64,000 nucleotides of DNA, from the NCBI RefSeq assembly GCF_042850945.1, contig NZ_AP031496.1:2294001-2358000 (forward strand), read 5' to 3'. The notes under the pieces were generated by a model, which had not been told where the DNA came from, ran no database searches, and saw nothing but the letters and a program-made list of their open reading frames with translations. The position numbers and the translations under genes are program-made. Shown piece by piece: positions 7,393 to 16,660 of the stretch. The DNA is from Halioxenophilus aromaticivorans. GTDB lineage: Bacteria; Pseudomonadota; Gammaproteobacteria; Pseudomonadales; Cellvibrionaceae. Numbering within the stretch: position 1 is the stretch's first letter; each line of letters starts with the position of its first letter.

Positions 7393-8547
7393 TTAGCGAA
7401 GTAGATTGCGAGCTATGATCAGCCTTTGAATCTCACTGGTTCCTTCATAGATTGTCGTAATGCGTGCGTCGCGAGTAAGGCGCTCTAATGGATACTCCTT
7501 TACGTATCCATTACCGCCTAGCAATTGTAATCCGGTGTAACAGGCCCGATTTGCCGCTTCTGAGGCAAACAGTTTTGCCATTGATGCCTGAGCGGAAAAC
7601 TGACCTCCCGCGGCTTTCGTGCTGGCGGCTTGCATCAATAAAAGCCTGGCAGCCTCAAGTTCGGTTGTAGAATCCGCGAGCATCCACTGAAGGCCTTGAA
7701 ATTCGGATAATGATTGGCCGAATTGCTTGCGTTCTTTTATGTAGTTAGTGGCGTATTCTATAGCGGCCTGGCCAATTCCAAGTGCCAGAGAACCTATGCC
7801 GATGCGGCCGCCGGCGAGTTCACCCAGTGCGATTTGGAGGCCCTTGTTGAGTTGACCCATTAAAGCATTAGTCGGTATACGACAATCATCAAAATAGACT
7901 GGATTGGTAGGAGACCCGTGTTGTCCCATTTTATGTTCGGCTGGGCCGACCGTAACACCAGGAGTATCCCGTTCAACTAAAAAGCAAGATATTCCTTTTC
8001 CTTTGGGTGCATCTGGATCGGTCACTGCCCAGACTACAAAGACACCGGCGAATTCAGCACTAGTAATATAGGTTTTACTGCCGTTAAGCATGTAATGTCC
8101 ATTCTCTAATACTGCTCTAGTTCGCATGGCAGAAGGGTCGGAACCCGCATTAGGTTCTGTTAAGCAAAAACCAGCGGCTGGGTATTCGCCAGAGCAAATT
8201 AATGGCAGATACTTCTGTTTTTGCTCTTGACTTGCCACTGACTGAATTACCTCGGCCACCATGTTGGTGACTGATACCGTTACAGCTGTTGAGGCGCAGG
8301 CACGTGCTAGTTCGGTGATGGCCAAGCTGAATCCAATTGGCCCTACATCGGTGCCACCATATTCTGACTGTACATTGAGCCCCATAAAACCGAGCGCGGC
8401 CAGTTTTTTTAGGTTGTCAAAAAAAAGAGATTTCGCACCTTGCGTACCGGTGTCGAGTGCGGAGGCATTGGGTAACAGCACTTTTATCCCAAAGTTCTCC
8501 GCAGCGTCTTTAATCATTTGTTGATCTTCGGTGAGTGTAAAGTTCAT
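7393..8547 (-). CDS. Acyl-CoA dehydrogenase
   Basis: A 384-residue FAD enzyme introducing the 2,3 double bond into an acyl-CoA. The three ACAD domains are seen in order: N-terminal helices from FTLTEDQQMI, the FAD/substrate strand domain CLTEPNAGSD and TYITSAEF, and the C-terminal helical domain ending ITTIYEGTSEIQRLIIARNLLR. The Glu of YEGTSE sits at the catalytic-base position of the short- and medium-chain group. Electrons would go to ETF, which is not encoded here. The gene precedes the thiolase in the leftward operon, giving dehydrogenation, hydration and thiolysis within one transcript. Confidence 0.93.
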   Translation of the reverse strand: MNFTLTEDQQMIKDAAENFGIKVLLPNASALDTGTQGAKSLFFDNLKKLAALGFMGLNVQSEYGGTDVGPIGFSLAITELARACASTAVTVSVTNMVAEVIQSVASQEQKQKYLPLICSGEYPAAGFCLTEPNAGSDPSAMRTRAVLENGHYMLNGSKTYITSAEFAGVFVVWAVTDPDAPKGKGISCFLVERDTPGVTVGPAEHKMGQHGSPTNPVYFDDCRIPTNALMGQLNKGLQIALGELAGGRIGIGSLALGIGQAAIEYATNYIKERKQFGQSLSEFQGLQWMLADSTTELEAARLLLMQAASTKAAGGQFSAQASMAKLFASEAANRACYTGLQLLGGNGYVKEYPLERLTRDARITTIYEGTSEIQRLIIARNLLR

Positions 8548-8557
8548 TGTACTTAGT

Positions 8558-9340
8558 CTATTTTCCAGGGTAATTTGGCTGTGTTTTATCTATAAAAGCA
8601 CTTACGCCAGCTTGAAAGTCTTGTGTTTTAGTGGCCGCGCAAAATGCCAATCGCTCCTGCTTTAGTCGCTTTTTTAACGTATTAGGTTCGTTATTTACCA
8701 ATTTTTTATAGGCTGCATAAGCGCTGGTTGGTCCCTCTGCGATTTTAGCTACTAATTGGTGGCATTGTTTTTCGAAATCACTTTCGTTAACAATTTTATT
8801 AATTAGCCCATTCTCTAAAGCTCTTGGGCTGCTCCATGCTTCACTCATATACATCAGAGACGCCGCACGGCGACGTCCCACGACTTGCGGTAAAAAAAAG
8901 CTGCCACCGCAATCCGGTGGGGCGCCAACTTTGTCATAGGCTAAGAGGAACTTGGTGTTTTCGCAGGCGAAAGCAAGGTCACAAGCGGCCATTAAACTTA
9001 GGCCGGCACCAGCGACGGCGCCGTGTACGCAGGCTACGACAGGAAAGGGGGCTGAATAGATAAATTCCACTACAGGGCATAAGGCATCCAATAGGCCATT
9101 AATTAATTGATCCGTGGTACTGAAGTCATGGGCAAAGGCTTCAACATCGCCCCCGGCCATAAACGCGGGACCGTTACCTTTTATTACTACACATCTTAAA
9201 TCGAGCCGTTTTTGTAGTGGTGCAAAAGCATTTTGAAGAGCTTGTGCCGTCGCTAAATTCAAAGCATTTAAGGCTTCAGGGCGGTTTATCGTGACCGTGC
9301 CAATCTTTTTTTCTTCGTCGACTGCGCTAAAGGCAAGCAT
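8558..9340 (-). CDS. Enoyl-CoA hydratase/isomerase family protein
   Basis: A 260-residue crotonase-fold protein. MAGGDVEAFA supplies the first oxyanion-hole segment and HGAVAGAGLSLMAACDLAFA the second. The first catalytic glutamate position of true hydratases is occupied by Ser (GAGLSLM rather than GGGxE), and the second region reads DKVGAPPDCGGSFFLP. It may therefore be an isomerase or another crotonase-superfamily activity rather than a standard hydratase. It sits 10 bases upstream of the acyl-CoA dehydrogenase gene in the same operon. Confidence 0.88.
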   Translation of the reverse strand: MLAFSAVDEEKKIGTVTINRPEALNALNLATAQALQNAFAPLQKRLDLRCVVIKGNGPAFMAGGDVEAFAHDFSTTDQLINGLLDALCPVVEFIYSAPFPVVACVHGAVAGAGLSLMAACDLAFACENTKFLLAYDKVGAPPDCGGSFFLPQVVGRRRAASLMYMSEAWSSPRALENGLINKIVNESDFEKQCHQLVAKIAEGPTSAYAAYKKLVNNEPNTLKKRLKQERLAFCAATKTQDFQAGVSAFIDKTQPNYPGK

Positions 9341-9364
9341 GCGTATCTCTCCTTTGGTCGCGTG

Positions 9365-10306
9365 TTATCGATAGGCTCTGGCTGATTGATTTAGTTTATC
9401 CAAGGCTTGTCGATATTCGCTTTTGAGGTTTGTGATGATATCTTTGGTTAGTGCCACATCTGATATGGCGCCAACACCTTGCCCGGCCGACCAAATGTCC
9501 TTCCACGCCTTAGAGTCGCCACTGAGTTCTGTCTCAGCATTCATAGTTGGGACGTCTAGCGTTGTTAGGTCTATGCCACCACCACGGATGCTCGGCTCTA
9601 AAAAATTCGCGTTGACCCCTGAGATCTTTGGCGTGTAGACGATGTCCTTAGCACTGGAGCCTATCAACATTGCTTTATAATCAGCGCCAGCGAGGCTCTC
9701 CTTTGTGGCTATGAATCGAGTCCCCATATAGGCAAGATCCGCACCGGCAGCTTGAGCTGCCAATATACTAGCGCCACTACTGATGCAGCCCGATGCAATA
9801 ATAGGTTTATCGGTAAGGCTTTTTAGTTCATCAATAAAGGCAAAAGGATTGTAGGTGCCAGCGTGGCCGCCAGCACCTGCGCAGACCGCAATCAAGCCGT
9901 CTACGCCAGCTGTTAGCGCTTTTTCGGCAAAGCGAGTCGTCGTAACATCATGGAATACGATACCGCCGTAACTATGAATGGCATCCACCACTTCTTTTGC
10001 TGCGCCTAACGATGTAATGACGATAGGAACTTTGTGGTCAACAACAACGTTTAGGTCTGCTTCCAGTCGATGATTTGTTTTATGCACTATGAGATTTACT
10101 GCGAAGGGGGCGTCTTGTTCTACTAACGATTCTTCTATCTCTGTTAGCCATCGATCAACACCTTCAGTCGTACGCTGGTTCAGCACCGGAAAGCTACCGA
10201 CAATTCCTGAACGACAACACTGGATAACCAAGTCTGGTCCGGATACCAAAAACATAGGGGCCACGATTACGGGTAAGGCCAAATTACTAAAGGTTGTTTG
10301 GTGCAT
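9365..10306 (-). CDS. Nitronate monooxygenase / 2-nitropropane dioxygenase family FMN protein
   Basis: A 313-residue TIM-barrel flavoprotein. The N-terminus carries LPVIVAPMFLVSGPDLV, the centre AGAGGHAGTYNP with the family's active-site His, and the FMN phosphate site ASGCISSGASILAAQAAGADLAYMGTRFI. Enzymes of this family oxidise alkyl nitronates; others reduce enoyl compounds or act on quinones. It is the first gene of the leftward CoA operon, 24 bases ahead of the crotonase gene, so a role on a pathway intermediate is as likely as nitronate detoxification. Confidence 0.88.
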   Translation of the reverse strand: MHQTTFSNLALPVIVAPMFLVSGPDLVIQCCRSGIVGSFPVLNQRTTEGVDRWLTEIEESLVEQDAPFAVNLIVHKTNHRLEADLNVVVDHKVPIVITSLGAAKEVVDAIHSYGGIVFHDVTTTRFAEKALTAGVDGLIAVCAGAGGHAGTYNPFAFIDELKSLTDKPIIASGCISSGASILAAQAAGADLAYMGTRFIATKESLAGADYKAMLIGSSAKDIVYTPKISGVNANFLEPSIRGGGIDLTTLDVPTMNAETELSGDSKAWKDIWSAGQGVGAISDVALTKDIITNLKSEYRQALDKLNQSARAYR

Positions 10307-10498
10307 CGAGAATGTCCGCCTGTGGTACGTTATAGAGTGTATTTGAGTGATTTCGCTATTATGGAATCTTAGCGATGACTAAAAGCCGGATACATGGCCG
10401 TGGAGGTGCAATCATTTGACATTTCGTTATAATGATAAGTGTTCATTTGCAATTCTGATGCTATTCATGATTCAACCTGTCTTAGAGATCGCTACAGT

Positions 10499-11503
10499 AT
10501 GACCGGTGCTACTATCGCCGCAGAGGTAGTCTTAGCCGCACTAGCCAATGTGCCTGAGGATGGCGGGGTACGTCGCGCGATGTTGATCGATAACGGGATT
10601 CGGCCAGAGGCGCTGGAGAATCCGGGCGCGCGGGTCCAAGTGCAAAAATTTGCTAATCTACTGCGCGATGCCATGATTGAACTACAGGATGAGCAATTGG
10701 GATACGGCGTAGGCGTTCAACCTCCAGGCACATGGACTACCATGGCGCAGTACGCTCTAGACGCTGAGAATTTGGGTGATGCGATTCGACGACTGTCGAG
10801 ATTTTATCGGTTTGTCCCCTGGGGTGTAGAAACGCGGTGTGAGATGCTGGATGAGAATACCAATTTTACTATGCGGCCCGCAAATCCAGAAAATAAATTC
10901 TCGCCTTATTTGTATGAGTCTTTTCTATTCTATTACTATCAGTTCTGTTGTTGGTTGACGGATTACAGAATCCCTGTGTTAGCTATAGGGTTCAATTTTG
11001 AGAGCACCAGTTATAGCGAAGATTACGTCGGAGTCTTTTCTCCCCAGAGAGTTGATTATCTGGAAGAGTTTTCTTTCATATCTTTTTCCAGTCGCTATAA
11101 CAGCCTCCCTATCAAGCATACGGCGATTTCTATCAAAAAAATGATCGAGCATGCAAATCTTGTGCTCTTTAATCAGTATTTACAACAGGCTAGGTGGGCA
11201 GAAAAAGTAGAACAGGTAATAGCAATCAGCGCTTTTCAAAATAACAGTATAACATCTGTTGCTCTTCAGCTGTGCATTCACCCGCACACATTGCGTAGAC
11301 GATTAAAAAATGAAGGGCGTCAATTTGCGGAGGTTCGAGATAAGTTACGCTTAAAACTCGCCATGAATCAATTGAAACAGACTAGGAAGTCTATTGAAGA
11401 TATAGCTATTGAGTTAGGCTACTCGGAGACCAGTGCTTTTAGTCGCGCTTTTAAGCGTTGGACCAAATTATCGCCGCAAAACTTTCGTGATCAAAGCAAG
11501 TGA
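10499..11503 (+). CDS. AraC family regulator, OruR-like
   Basis: About 334 residues when started at the ATG at 10499 (MTGATIAAEV); a GTG at 10439 would add 20 residues without family resemblance. The N-terminal 190 residues match the arabinose-binding-like domain (PF12625 type) found in OruR-like regulators, with LxxAGI-like RAMLIDNGIRPEALENP and a helix-rich sensor. The C-terminus has paired helix-turn-helices: ITSVALQLCIHPHTLRRRLKNEG and IEDIAIELGYSETSAFSRAFKRWTKLSPQNFR. It faces the leftward CoA operon across a 190-base region, making that operon its most likely target. Its 3' end overlaps the LuxR-type gene on the other strand by 13 bases. Confidence 0.88.
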   Translation: MTGATIAAEVVLAALANVPEDGGVRRAMLIDNGIRPEALENPGARVQVQKFANLLRDAMIELQDEQLGYGVGVQPPGTWTTMAQYALDAENLGDAIRRLSRFYRFVPWGVETRCEMLDENTNFTMRPANPENKFSPYLYESFLFYYYQFCCWLTDYRIPVLAIGFNFESTSYSEDYVGVFSPQRVDYLEEFSFISFSSRYNSLPIKHTAISIKKMIEHANLVLFNQYLQQARWAEKVEQVIAISAFQNNSITSVALQLCIHPHTLRRRLKNEGRQFAEVRDKLRLKLAMNQLKQTRKSIEDIAIELGYSETSAFSRAFKRWTKLSPQNFRDQSK

Positions 11504-14124
11504 TATCGCTTAGCGGATTCGATGGCTCCAGTACGATTTTTTACGCCTAACTTGCGATATATATGGTGTAAGTGAGTTTTAATGGTAGCTTTAGAAACAA
11601 ATAGATAGTCGGCCATTTGCTGTATTGTAAGTGATGATGGGAGCAGCATAAGCAGCTCTTGCTCGCGCTCGGATAACGACAAGCATATAGGGCTGTCAGC
11701 GTCTGTAGTCTTGTGTTTCAGTATTTGAAAATCTTGTTCAAGTCGAAGTATAAGTTGGTCCTCTGTTAATATGTTCTCACGCTGTCGTCGAAGAACCAAC
11801 TCCTGTAGTGGGTGTTCTATATAGCGTTTGTGATCGACAAAGGTTTGGTATAACCCTGCCTTGTCTGCGACTTTCATCGCTCTTATTAGTGTGCGCAGAG
11901 CTTTGTTAGTCTGTTTAGATTGCATAAGTGTCGCGCAGTATAATATCAGTGTTTGAGTGTGAAATAGTGGTCTCTGTGAAGTACTTGTTTGAGCCAGTAT
12001 TTGTTCAATTATGGTGGCGGCGCTAGTAAATCGGTCGCCATGGTAGTTTAGCAGGGCGGTTACTCTGGCGCGTTCGGATCTGATAAAAGGTACTTTTACG
12101 TTGTGCTCAACCTCTTGTGCCTGGTCGATACAAATACCTTCGTTGCGAGCCTCCTGCAATGCTGATTCAAGGTTGCCTTCACGTAAAAATAACTCAATAC
12201 GAAGGCTGCGCACAACGAACAGTAATCTGGGTGTGAAGTGGCCTACCAAGAATTCGGCTTGGCTCAATACGTAACGAGCTTTTTCCGGGCTTGCTCTTAA
12301 AGCTAGGTAGAATTCCAAACGCACACCTGCTGCGGCAGATTCGGTTAAACCGTGATCCTGAATATGGGTTAAACCGTCCTCGAGTAATTCGCTTGCTTGG
12401 CTTACTAGCCCTTGTTCGTAGAGTGCCTTGGCTTGCAGTAATGCAATTGTTGATCGCATGGGAGACGCGTGACGCTCACTCGATGCTAGGCACGAATGTG
12501 CTGTGGCGAGTAATTTACTGGCAACTCGATGGTCGCCGAATTCCATTTCGTTTAAACCGTCCAGGGCGTCTATCCACATCCTACCGTAGAAGCTATCGGC
12601 CCTAGTTATAGCTTCTTTAGCAATCGTCATTGCGCTTTTAGCTGCGTTTACCTCTAATTGTAGGCGTGCGCTCAAAAAGCGGCCGCTTGCTACAACGGCG
12701 GTATCAAAAGGGTCAGCGATCGGACTATATTGTTCAAGCCAAATATCCGTTTGTAGAAAGGTCCACTCGCTCTTATCTTGAAATATCGCTAACGCTAGTT
12801 GTATGGATTCGATCTTAGCTTTTAGTAGCTGTTTCTCCGCTTTTGCCAGAGATTCATCTTGTTCTAGAAGGTCGTTTAGCTGCTTTATGCTACGCTCGGC
12901 CCTATCAAATAGGCATGAGAATGTGAAAGTCCAAGCTAACCAAAAATGTAAATGTATACTTGCTGACGAACTTTCCAGTGGAATTTTTTGGCACCAAATA
13001 ATCAGCTTTGGCAGCATGCCTTGATCGCGGATAAAGGTTTGTACAGATTGATTTATCAGTTCAGTCGCAAACCTATAGTTGTTTGCTTTGATTGCACAGT
13101 CAATAGCCAGAACTGTACACCCGTGATCACTGGCCCACTGCGCTGCTTTAGCCATAATATGTTTGAGATCGCTGTCCTTCGGAGTGCAATCTAGCCTTAC
13201 TAAAAAATGTCGAAATAATGGATGTAATCGATATTCGTTATTTGTGCCTTGCTCTATCGCTATAAAAATATGATGTTTGGTTAAATATGATAATAAAATT
13301 AACGTTTCTTGGTTTGGAAAGAGATAGGTACATAATTTCGAACTGAACTGATCAAAGTGAGCAATGTAGCACAATAATTCGATCGATCGTTCGGGCAGTT
13401 TATCGATAGCAGCCTGTTGAAAGTAGTGTGTTAAGAATGGCAGATCGCCGTTGGCTAGCCTCATCACAACGTTAGAATTACGGTATTGGTTTAACAATTG
13501 CCCACACAGTTTTACTGCCAGCGCCCAGCCTTCTGTCACGGTATATATTTGCTGCGTCAATTGATCGGATAATAGATTGTGATCAACATTGCTGTACAGT
13601 AAGTCTTGGGTTTGAGTCAAGCTCAGCACTAGATCGTTCTCTCTAATAAGTGTGGCTTCTCCGCTAAGAATAAGGTCTTGAAATTGAAATTCTAGATTTG
13701 TTTGAGAGCTTAAAAGAAAGCGACTGTGTTTTTTGGTTTGTTGTACTATCTGTTCAATCAGAACACCGATCTCTCGACTGTTCGCGTGCTCAAACCCGTC
13801 TATGGCGACAAGACTAGGTGTGTTCAGAAGCGTGTCAATAATCGCCGATAATGGTGTGTTAGGGTGGCTTGGTGAGCGTAATAGTTCGTTAGATAACGTA
13901 TTGATGAAATCGGTTGTGGTTTCATATGGGCGAGTCAACGTTATCGTAATTTGAGATTCTCCCACGTTCAAATACCTTGATAGCGTATGAATTAGGTGGG
14001 TTTTTCCATATCCCGGCCCTGCAACGCACTGAATCAAAGGGTAGCCATTGATTCGGCTTATCAATGATGTATGTGTTTCTAAACCTAGTTGAGCCATGTT
14101 CTTCTGATCGGGGACGCGTGCCAT
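11491..14124 (-). CDS. MalT-like LuxR-family regulator (LAL type)
   Basis: An 877-residue ATP-dependent regulator of the MalT/LAL class. Walker A is AGPGYGKT at residues 35-42 and a Walker-B-like SLVAIDGFEH follows near residue 115. A long helical-repeat region (residues 340-780) resembles the TPR-like sensor domain of MalT. The last 65 residues are a LuxR helix-turn-helix: LSEREQELLMLL, VSKATIKTHLHHIYRKLGVKNRT. The length is as usual for the family. It converges with the AraC gene at 11503 and diverges from the desaturase gene at 14271, so the latter and the genes behind it are likely targets. Confidence 0.92.
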   Translation of the reverse strand: MARVPDQKNMAQLGLETHTSLISRINGYPLIQCVAGPGYGKTHLIHTLSRYLNVGESQITITLTRPYETTTDFINTLSNELLRSPSHPNTPLSAIIDTLLNTPSLVAIDGFEHANSREIGVLIEQIVQQTKKHSRFLLSSQTNLEFQFQDLILSGEATLIRENDLVLSLTQTQDLLYSNVDHNLLSDQLTQQIYTVTEGWALAVKLCGQLLNQYRNSNVVMRLANGDLPFLTHYFQQAAIDKLPERSIELLCYIAHFDQFSSKLCTYLFPNQETLILLSYLTKHHIFIAIEQGTNNEYRLHPLFRHFLVRLDCTPKDSDLKHIMAKAAQWASDHGCTVLAIDCAIKANNYRFATELINQSVQTFIRDQGMLPKLIIWCQKIPLESSSASIHLHFWLAWTFTFSCLFDRAERSIKQLNDLLEQDESLAKAEKQLLKAKIESIQLALAIFQDKSEWTFLQTDIWLEQYSPIADPFDTAVVASGRFLSARLQLEVNAAKSAMTIAKEAITRADSFYGRMWIDALDGLNEMEFGDHRVASKLLATAHSCLASSERHASPMRSTIALLQAKALYEQGLVSQASELLEDGLTHIQDHGLTESAAAGVRLEFYLALRASPEKARYVLSQAEFLVGHFTPRLLFVVRSLRIELFLREGNLESALQEARNEGICIDQAQEVEHNVKVPFIRSERARVTALLNYHGDRFTSAATIIEQILAQTSTSQRPLFHTQTLILYCATLMQSKQTNKALRTLIRAMKVADKAGLYQTFVDHKRYIEHPLQELVLRRQRENILTEDQLILRLEQDFQILKHKTTDADSPICLSLSEREQELLMLLPSSLTIQQMADYLFVSKATIKTHLHHIYRKLGVKNRTGAIESAKRYHLL

Positions 14125-14270
14125 TCTATTTATTAGATTCTTATCATTCAGTTAACCACCCGCGCATACTATAACGCTAACCAAGGGGGCAAAATCAACC
14201 TTTAGGTTGAGTGTTTCCTCGAGTCCTTCACATACCATGGCTGACTGTAAATAGTAACCAGCGGTGAACT

Positions 14271-15164
14271 ATGGCACATTCAGCAAACAACGATGCTCCC
14301 ATGTCAAGTGAATTTAAGCGGCTTATTAAGGCGCCTACATTGGCGTGGCCGACGGTAGTCTTGTGTTTAGGGTGCTTAGGCGGCTTGGGGTATAGCGACT
14401 ATTTGGCAATATCGGGCCAGCTTAATTATTGGCTAGCGTGTTTAATAAACGGTGTTATAACCTATTTCTTTTTTAGTGTTGTGCACGATTCTTCGCATGG
14501 CGCGATTGCTAAAAATAAAGCGGTAAACGACCTGTTTGGCCATATAGGGATGATATTTTTCGGCCCTTTGGCGCCTCTAAATTTTGCACGCTGGATTCAT
14601 ATGCAGCATCATCGATATACCAATGATCCGACAAAGGATCCCGATCACTTTGGCCATATTAAGGACGTTTTTCTACCTCTGCGTTGGCTGAATTTCGATT
14701 TTTACTACACCAAGTATTTTTTAGAAAACGCCGGCCCATTACGAAAGCGATTTATGAACCGACTCATAATTCAAATTTTGGTTGTTATAGGAATTGTTTC
14801 TGTCGCGATCGCCGCTGGCTACGGCAAGGAGGTTTTTTTACTATGGCTTCTCCCAACTAGAATTAGTTCAGCATTATTCGTGGCAATGTTTGTCTATTTA
14901 CCGCACGCTCCGTTTAAGGCAACTGCTCAGGTAAATGAATATGAGGCTTCCAATATCAGGGCTGGTTGCGAGTGGCTCCTGTCCCCGTTAATGACATATC
15001 AAAATTACCATCTGGTGCATCATTTATATCCGACTGCTCCTTTCTATAGGATGCAAAAACTGTGGAAGATGCGTCTCGCTTTTCACTTGTCGAAAAATCC
15101 TTACTACGTAGGCACGTTTTCGGTAGGGCGACAGGTCTCACCCAAGCACAAAGTTGAGTGTTAG
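14271..15164 (+). CDS. Membrane fatty-acid desaturase/hydroxylase family protein
   Basis: A 297-residue integral membrane di-iron enzyme. Three histidine boxes are in the expected order: HDSSH (residues 72-76), HMQHH (110-114) and HLVHH (247-251). Hydrophobic segments lie around residues 25-70, 92-104, 165-185 and 188-212. The family includes desaturases and alkyl or terpenoid hydroxylases; length and boxes do not decide between these. A rubredoxin gene, the usual electron donor of AlkB-type hydroxylases, lies 8 kb downstream on the same strand, which tilts me towards a hydroxylase. A promoter should lie in the 146 bases shared with the MalT-like regulator gene. Confidence 0.88.
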   Translation: MAHSANNDAPMSSEFKRLIKAPTLAWPTVVLCLGCLGGLGYSDYLAISGQLNYWLACLINGVITYFFFSVVHDSSHGAIAKNKAVNDLFGHIGMIFFGPLAPLNFARWIHMQHHRYTNDPTKDPDHFGHIKDVFLPLRWLNFDFYYTKYFLENAGPLRKRFMNRLIIQILVVIGIVSVAIAAGYGKEVFLLWLLPTRISSALFVAMFVYLPHAPFKATAQVNEYEASNIRAGCEWLLSPLMTYQNYHLVHHLYPTAPFYRMQKLWKMRLAFHLSKNPYYVGTFSVGRQVSPKHKVEC

Positions 15165-15211
15165 AGCCTTACCCAGGGCAAGATGAGTTAGGCAATAAAA
15201 AGGGTAATAAA

Positions 15212-15460
15212 TTGAAAACTATCTCAATAAAAAAACATCGTATTTTAGCTTGTTTGGCCGCCGCAGTGGCCACGCCGGTGGCTGCCGTTCTATTGGAGGA
15301 AGTTGTTGTTACCGCCAATATGGTTGAGCAGTTTTTACAGGAGGTGCCATTGGCAGTATCTGCTATCAGTGGTGATGAGTTGGTCAACTCAGGGGTTGCG
15401 GCAGCGTCAGATCTATCGGCAAATGTCCCTAATTTGCAGGTGAGCTCTCCGTATTCCAAT
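15212..15460 (+). pseudogene. TonB-dependent receptor, 5' fragment
   Basis: The start of a decayed outer-membrane receptor. The TTG start at 15212 is followed by KTISIKKHRILACL and a hydrophobic signal-like stretch, then VLLEEVVVTANMVEQFLQEVP, a TonB-box-like segment, and the first part of the plug (AVSAISGDELVNSG, ASDLSANVPNLQV). The signal peptide is degenerate: no normal cleavage site is seen before the TonB box. The frame is cut after PYSN by the insertion element at 15461. The reading continues beyond the element but quickly hits stop codons. Confidence 0.88.
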
Positions 15461-15537
15461 TGACCTTTCCCCGAAAAATAGAACCATGACGTTGATGAGA
15501 TTTCCAGTTAATCTACTCCCAAGGGGATCTCATTACT

Positions 15538-15801
15538 ATGAAGAAACGATACACCGAAGAGCAAATCATCAAAGCGATCAAACAGCATGAAGCGGGTACC
15601 AAAGTGCCTGATATTTGTCGCGAGCTGGGAATATCTGAAGGTACTTTCTACAACTGGCGGTCAAAGTATGCTGGCATGGAAGTCAATGAAGCTAAGCGCA
15701 TGAAGGATATGGAGGCGGAGAACGCCAAGTTGAAGAAGCTTCTTGCAGAAAAGCTACTTGAAGTGGAGGCCATGAAGGATGTCTTGTCAAAAAAGTGGTA
15801 A
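15538..15801 (+). CDS. IS407-type transposase OrfA
   Basis: An 87-residue helix-turn-helix protein: MKKRYTEEQIIKAIKQHEAG, then VPDICRELGISEGTFYNWRSKYAGM, then a coiled coil (NAKLKKLLAEKLLEVEAMKDVL) ending SKKW. Length and sequence are typical of OrfA in this IS group. The codons TCA AAA AAG at its end form an A-AAA-AAG slippery heptamer (15789-15795) leading directly into orfB in the -1 frame, so an OrfAB fusion is expected. Confidence 0.93.
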   Translation: MKKRYTEEQIIKAIKQHEAGTKVPDICRELGISEGTFYNWRSKYAGMEVNEAKRMKDMEAENAKLKKLLAEKLLEVEAMKDVLSKKW

Positions 15802-16613
15802 AGCCGGCTGAACGTAAGCCTGTCGCCAGTTATCTGGTCGAAACGTTTGGCTTGAGCGAGCGCCGTGCTTGCTGGCTTTCTGGTATTAGCCGAACAGGCT
15901 ATCGCTATCGGGCTAAGGGCTACGACGACGATGTTCTTCGGAAGCGACTGAAAGAGCTAGCAGCACAATACAGTCGGTATGGCTACCTCTTGCTACACGG
16001 GTTACTGAAAGCCGAAGGGTTGGTGACTAACAAGAAGCGAACCTACCGTGTTTACACAGAGGAAGGACTGCAGGTTCGTACAAAAAAGCGTAAAAAGCTC
16101 ACGCGCCCTGTGCCTGTGATGGACTTACCTAAGCAAATCAACGAGCGCTGGTCTATGGATTTTGTATCAGATCAACTGAGTAATGGTAGACGTTTCCGAA
16201 TACTAAATGTAGTTGATGACTACAGTCGCGAACTGGTCGGACAGCTGGCAGAGTTTTCTATTAGTGGAAATCGCGTAGCCCGTTTCTTAGATCAACTAAT
16301 CGAGACCCGTGGTAAGCCTGAAAGTATCACTTGTGACAACGGTACTGAATACACCAGCAAAGCCATGTTCTTCTGGAGTAAAGAAAATCAGGTCAAACTC
16401 AACTTTATTCAGCCTGGCAAGCCAACGCAAAACGCCTTCGTCGAAAGCCTAAATGGCAAGTTTAGAGACACCTGTCTGAATCAGCACTGGTTCCGAACAA
16501 TAGAGGAAGCCCGCTACGAAATAGATCAATGGCGTGCGCACTATAACCATGAGCGGCCGCACAGCTCATTAAATTACATGACGCCAGTAGCCTACGCGGC
16601 ACAGGCAGCATAA
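15795..16613 (+). CDS. IS407-type transposase OrfB (DDE integrase core)
   Basis: A 272-residue catalytic subunit. The N-terminal part (KPVASYLVETFGLSERRACWLSGISRTGYRY) is the helical region preceding the rve core. The catalytic triad is visible in WSMDFVSDQL, CDNGTEYTS and NAFVESLNGKFRDTCL, and the C-terminus HYNHERPHSSLNYMTP is diagnostic of the group. The GTG at 15795 lies within the slippery site, so translation by frameshift from orfA is more likely than independent initiation. Confidence 0.93.
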   Translation: MVKPAERKPVASYLVETFGLSERRACWLSGISRTGYRYRAKGYDDDVLRKRLKELAAQYSRYGYLLLHGLLKAEGLVTNKKRTYRVYTEEGLQVRTKKRKKLTRPVPVMDLPKQINERWSMDFVSDQLSNGRRFRILNVVDDYSRELVGQLAEFSISGNRVARFLDQLIETRGKPESITCDNGTEYTSKAMFFWSKENQVKLNFIQPGKPTQNAFVESLNGKFRDTCLNQHWFRTIEEARYEIDQWRAHYNHERPHSSLNYMTPVAYAAQAA

Positions 16614-16660
16614 GGCAAATATCTCATCGAGGGAGTGGTATTAACTTAGGGGAAAGGTCA

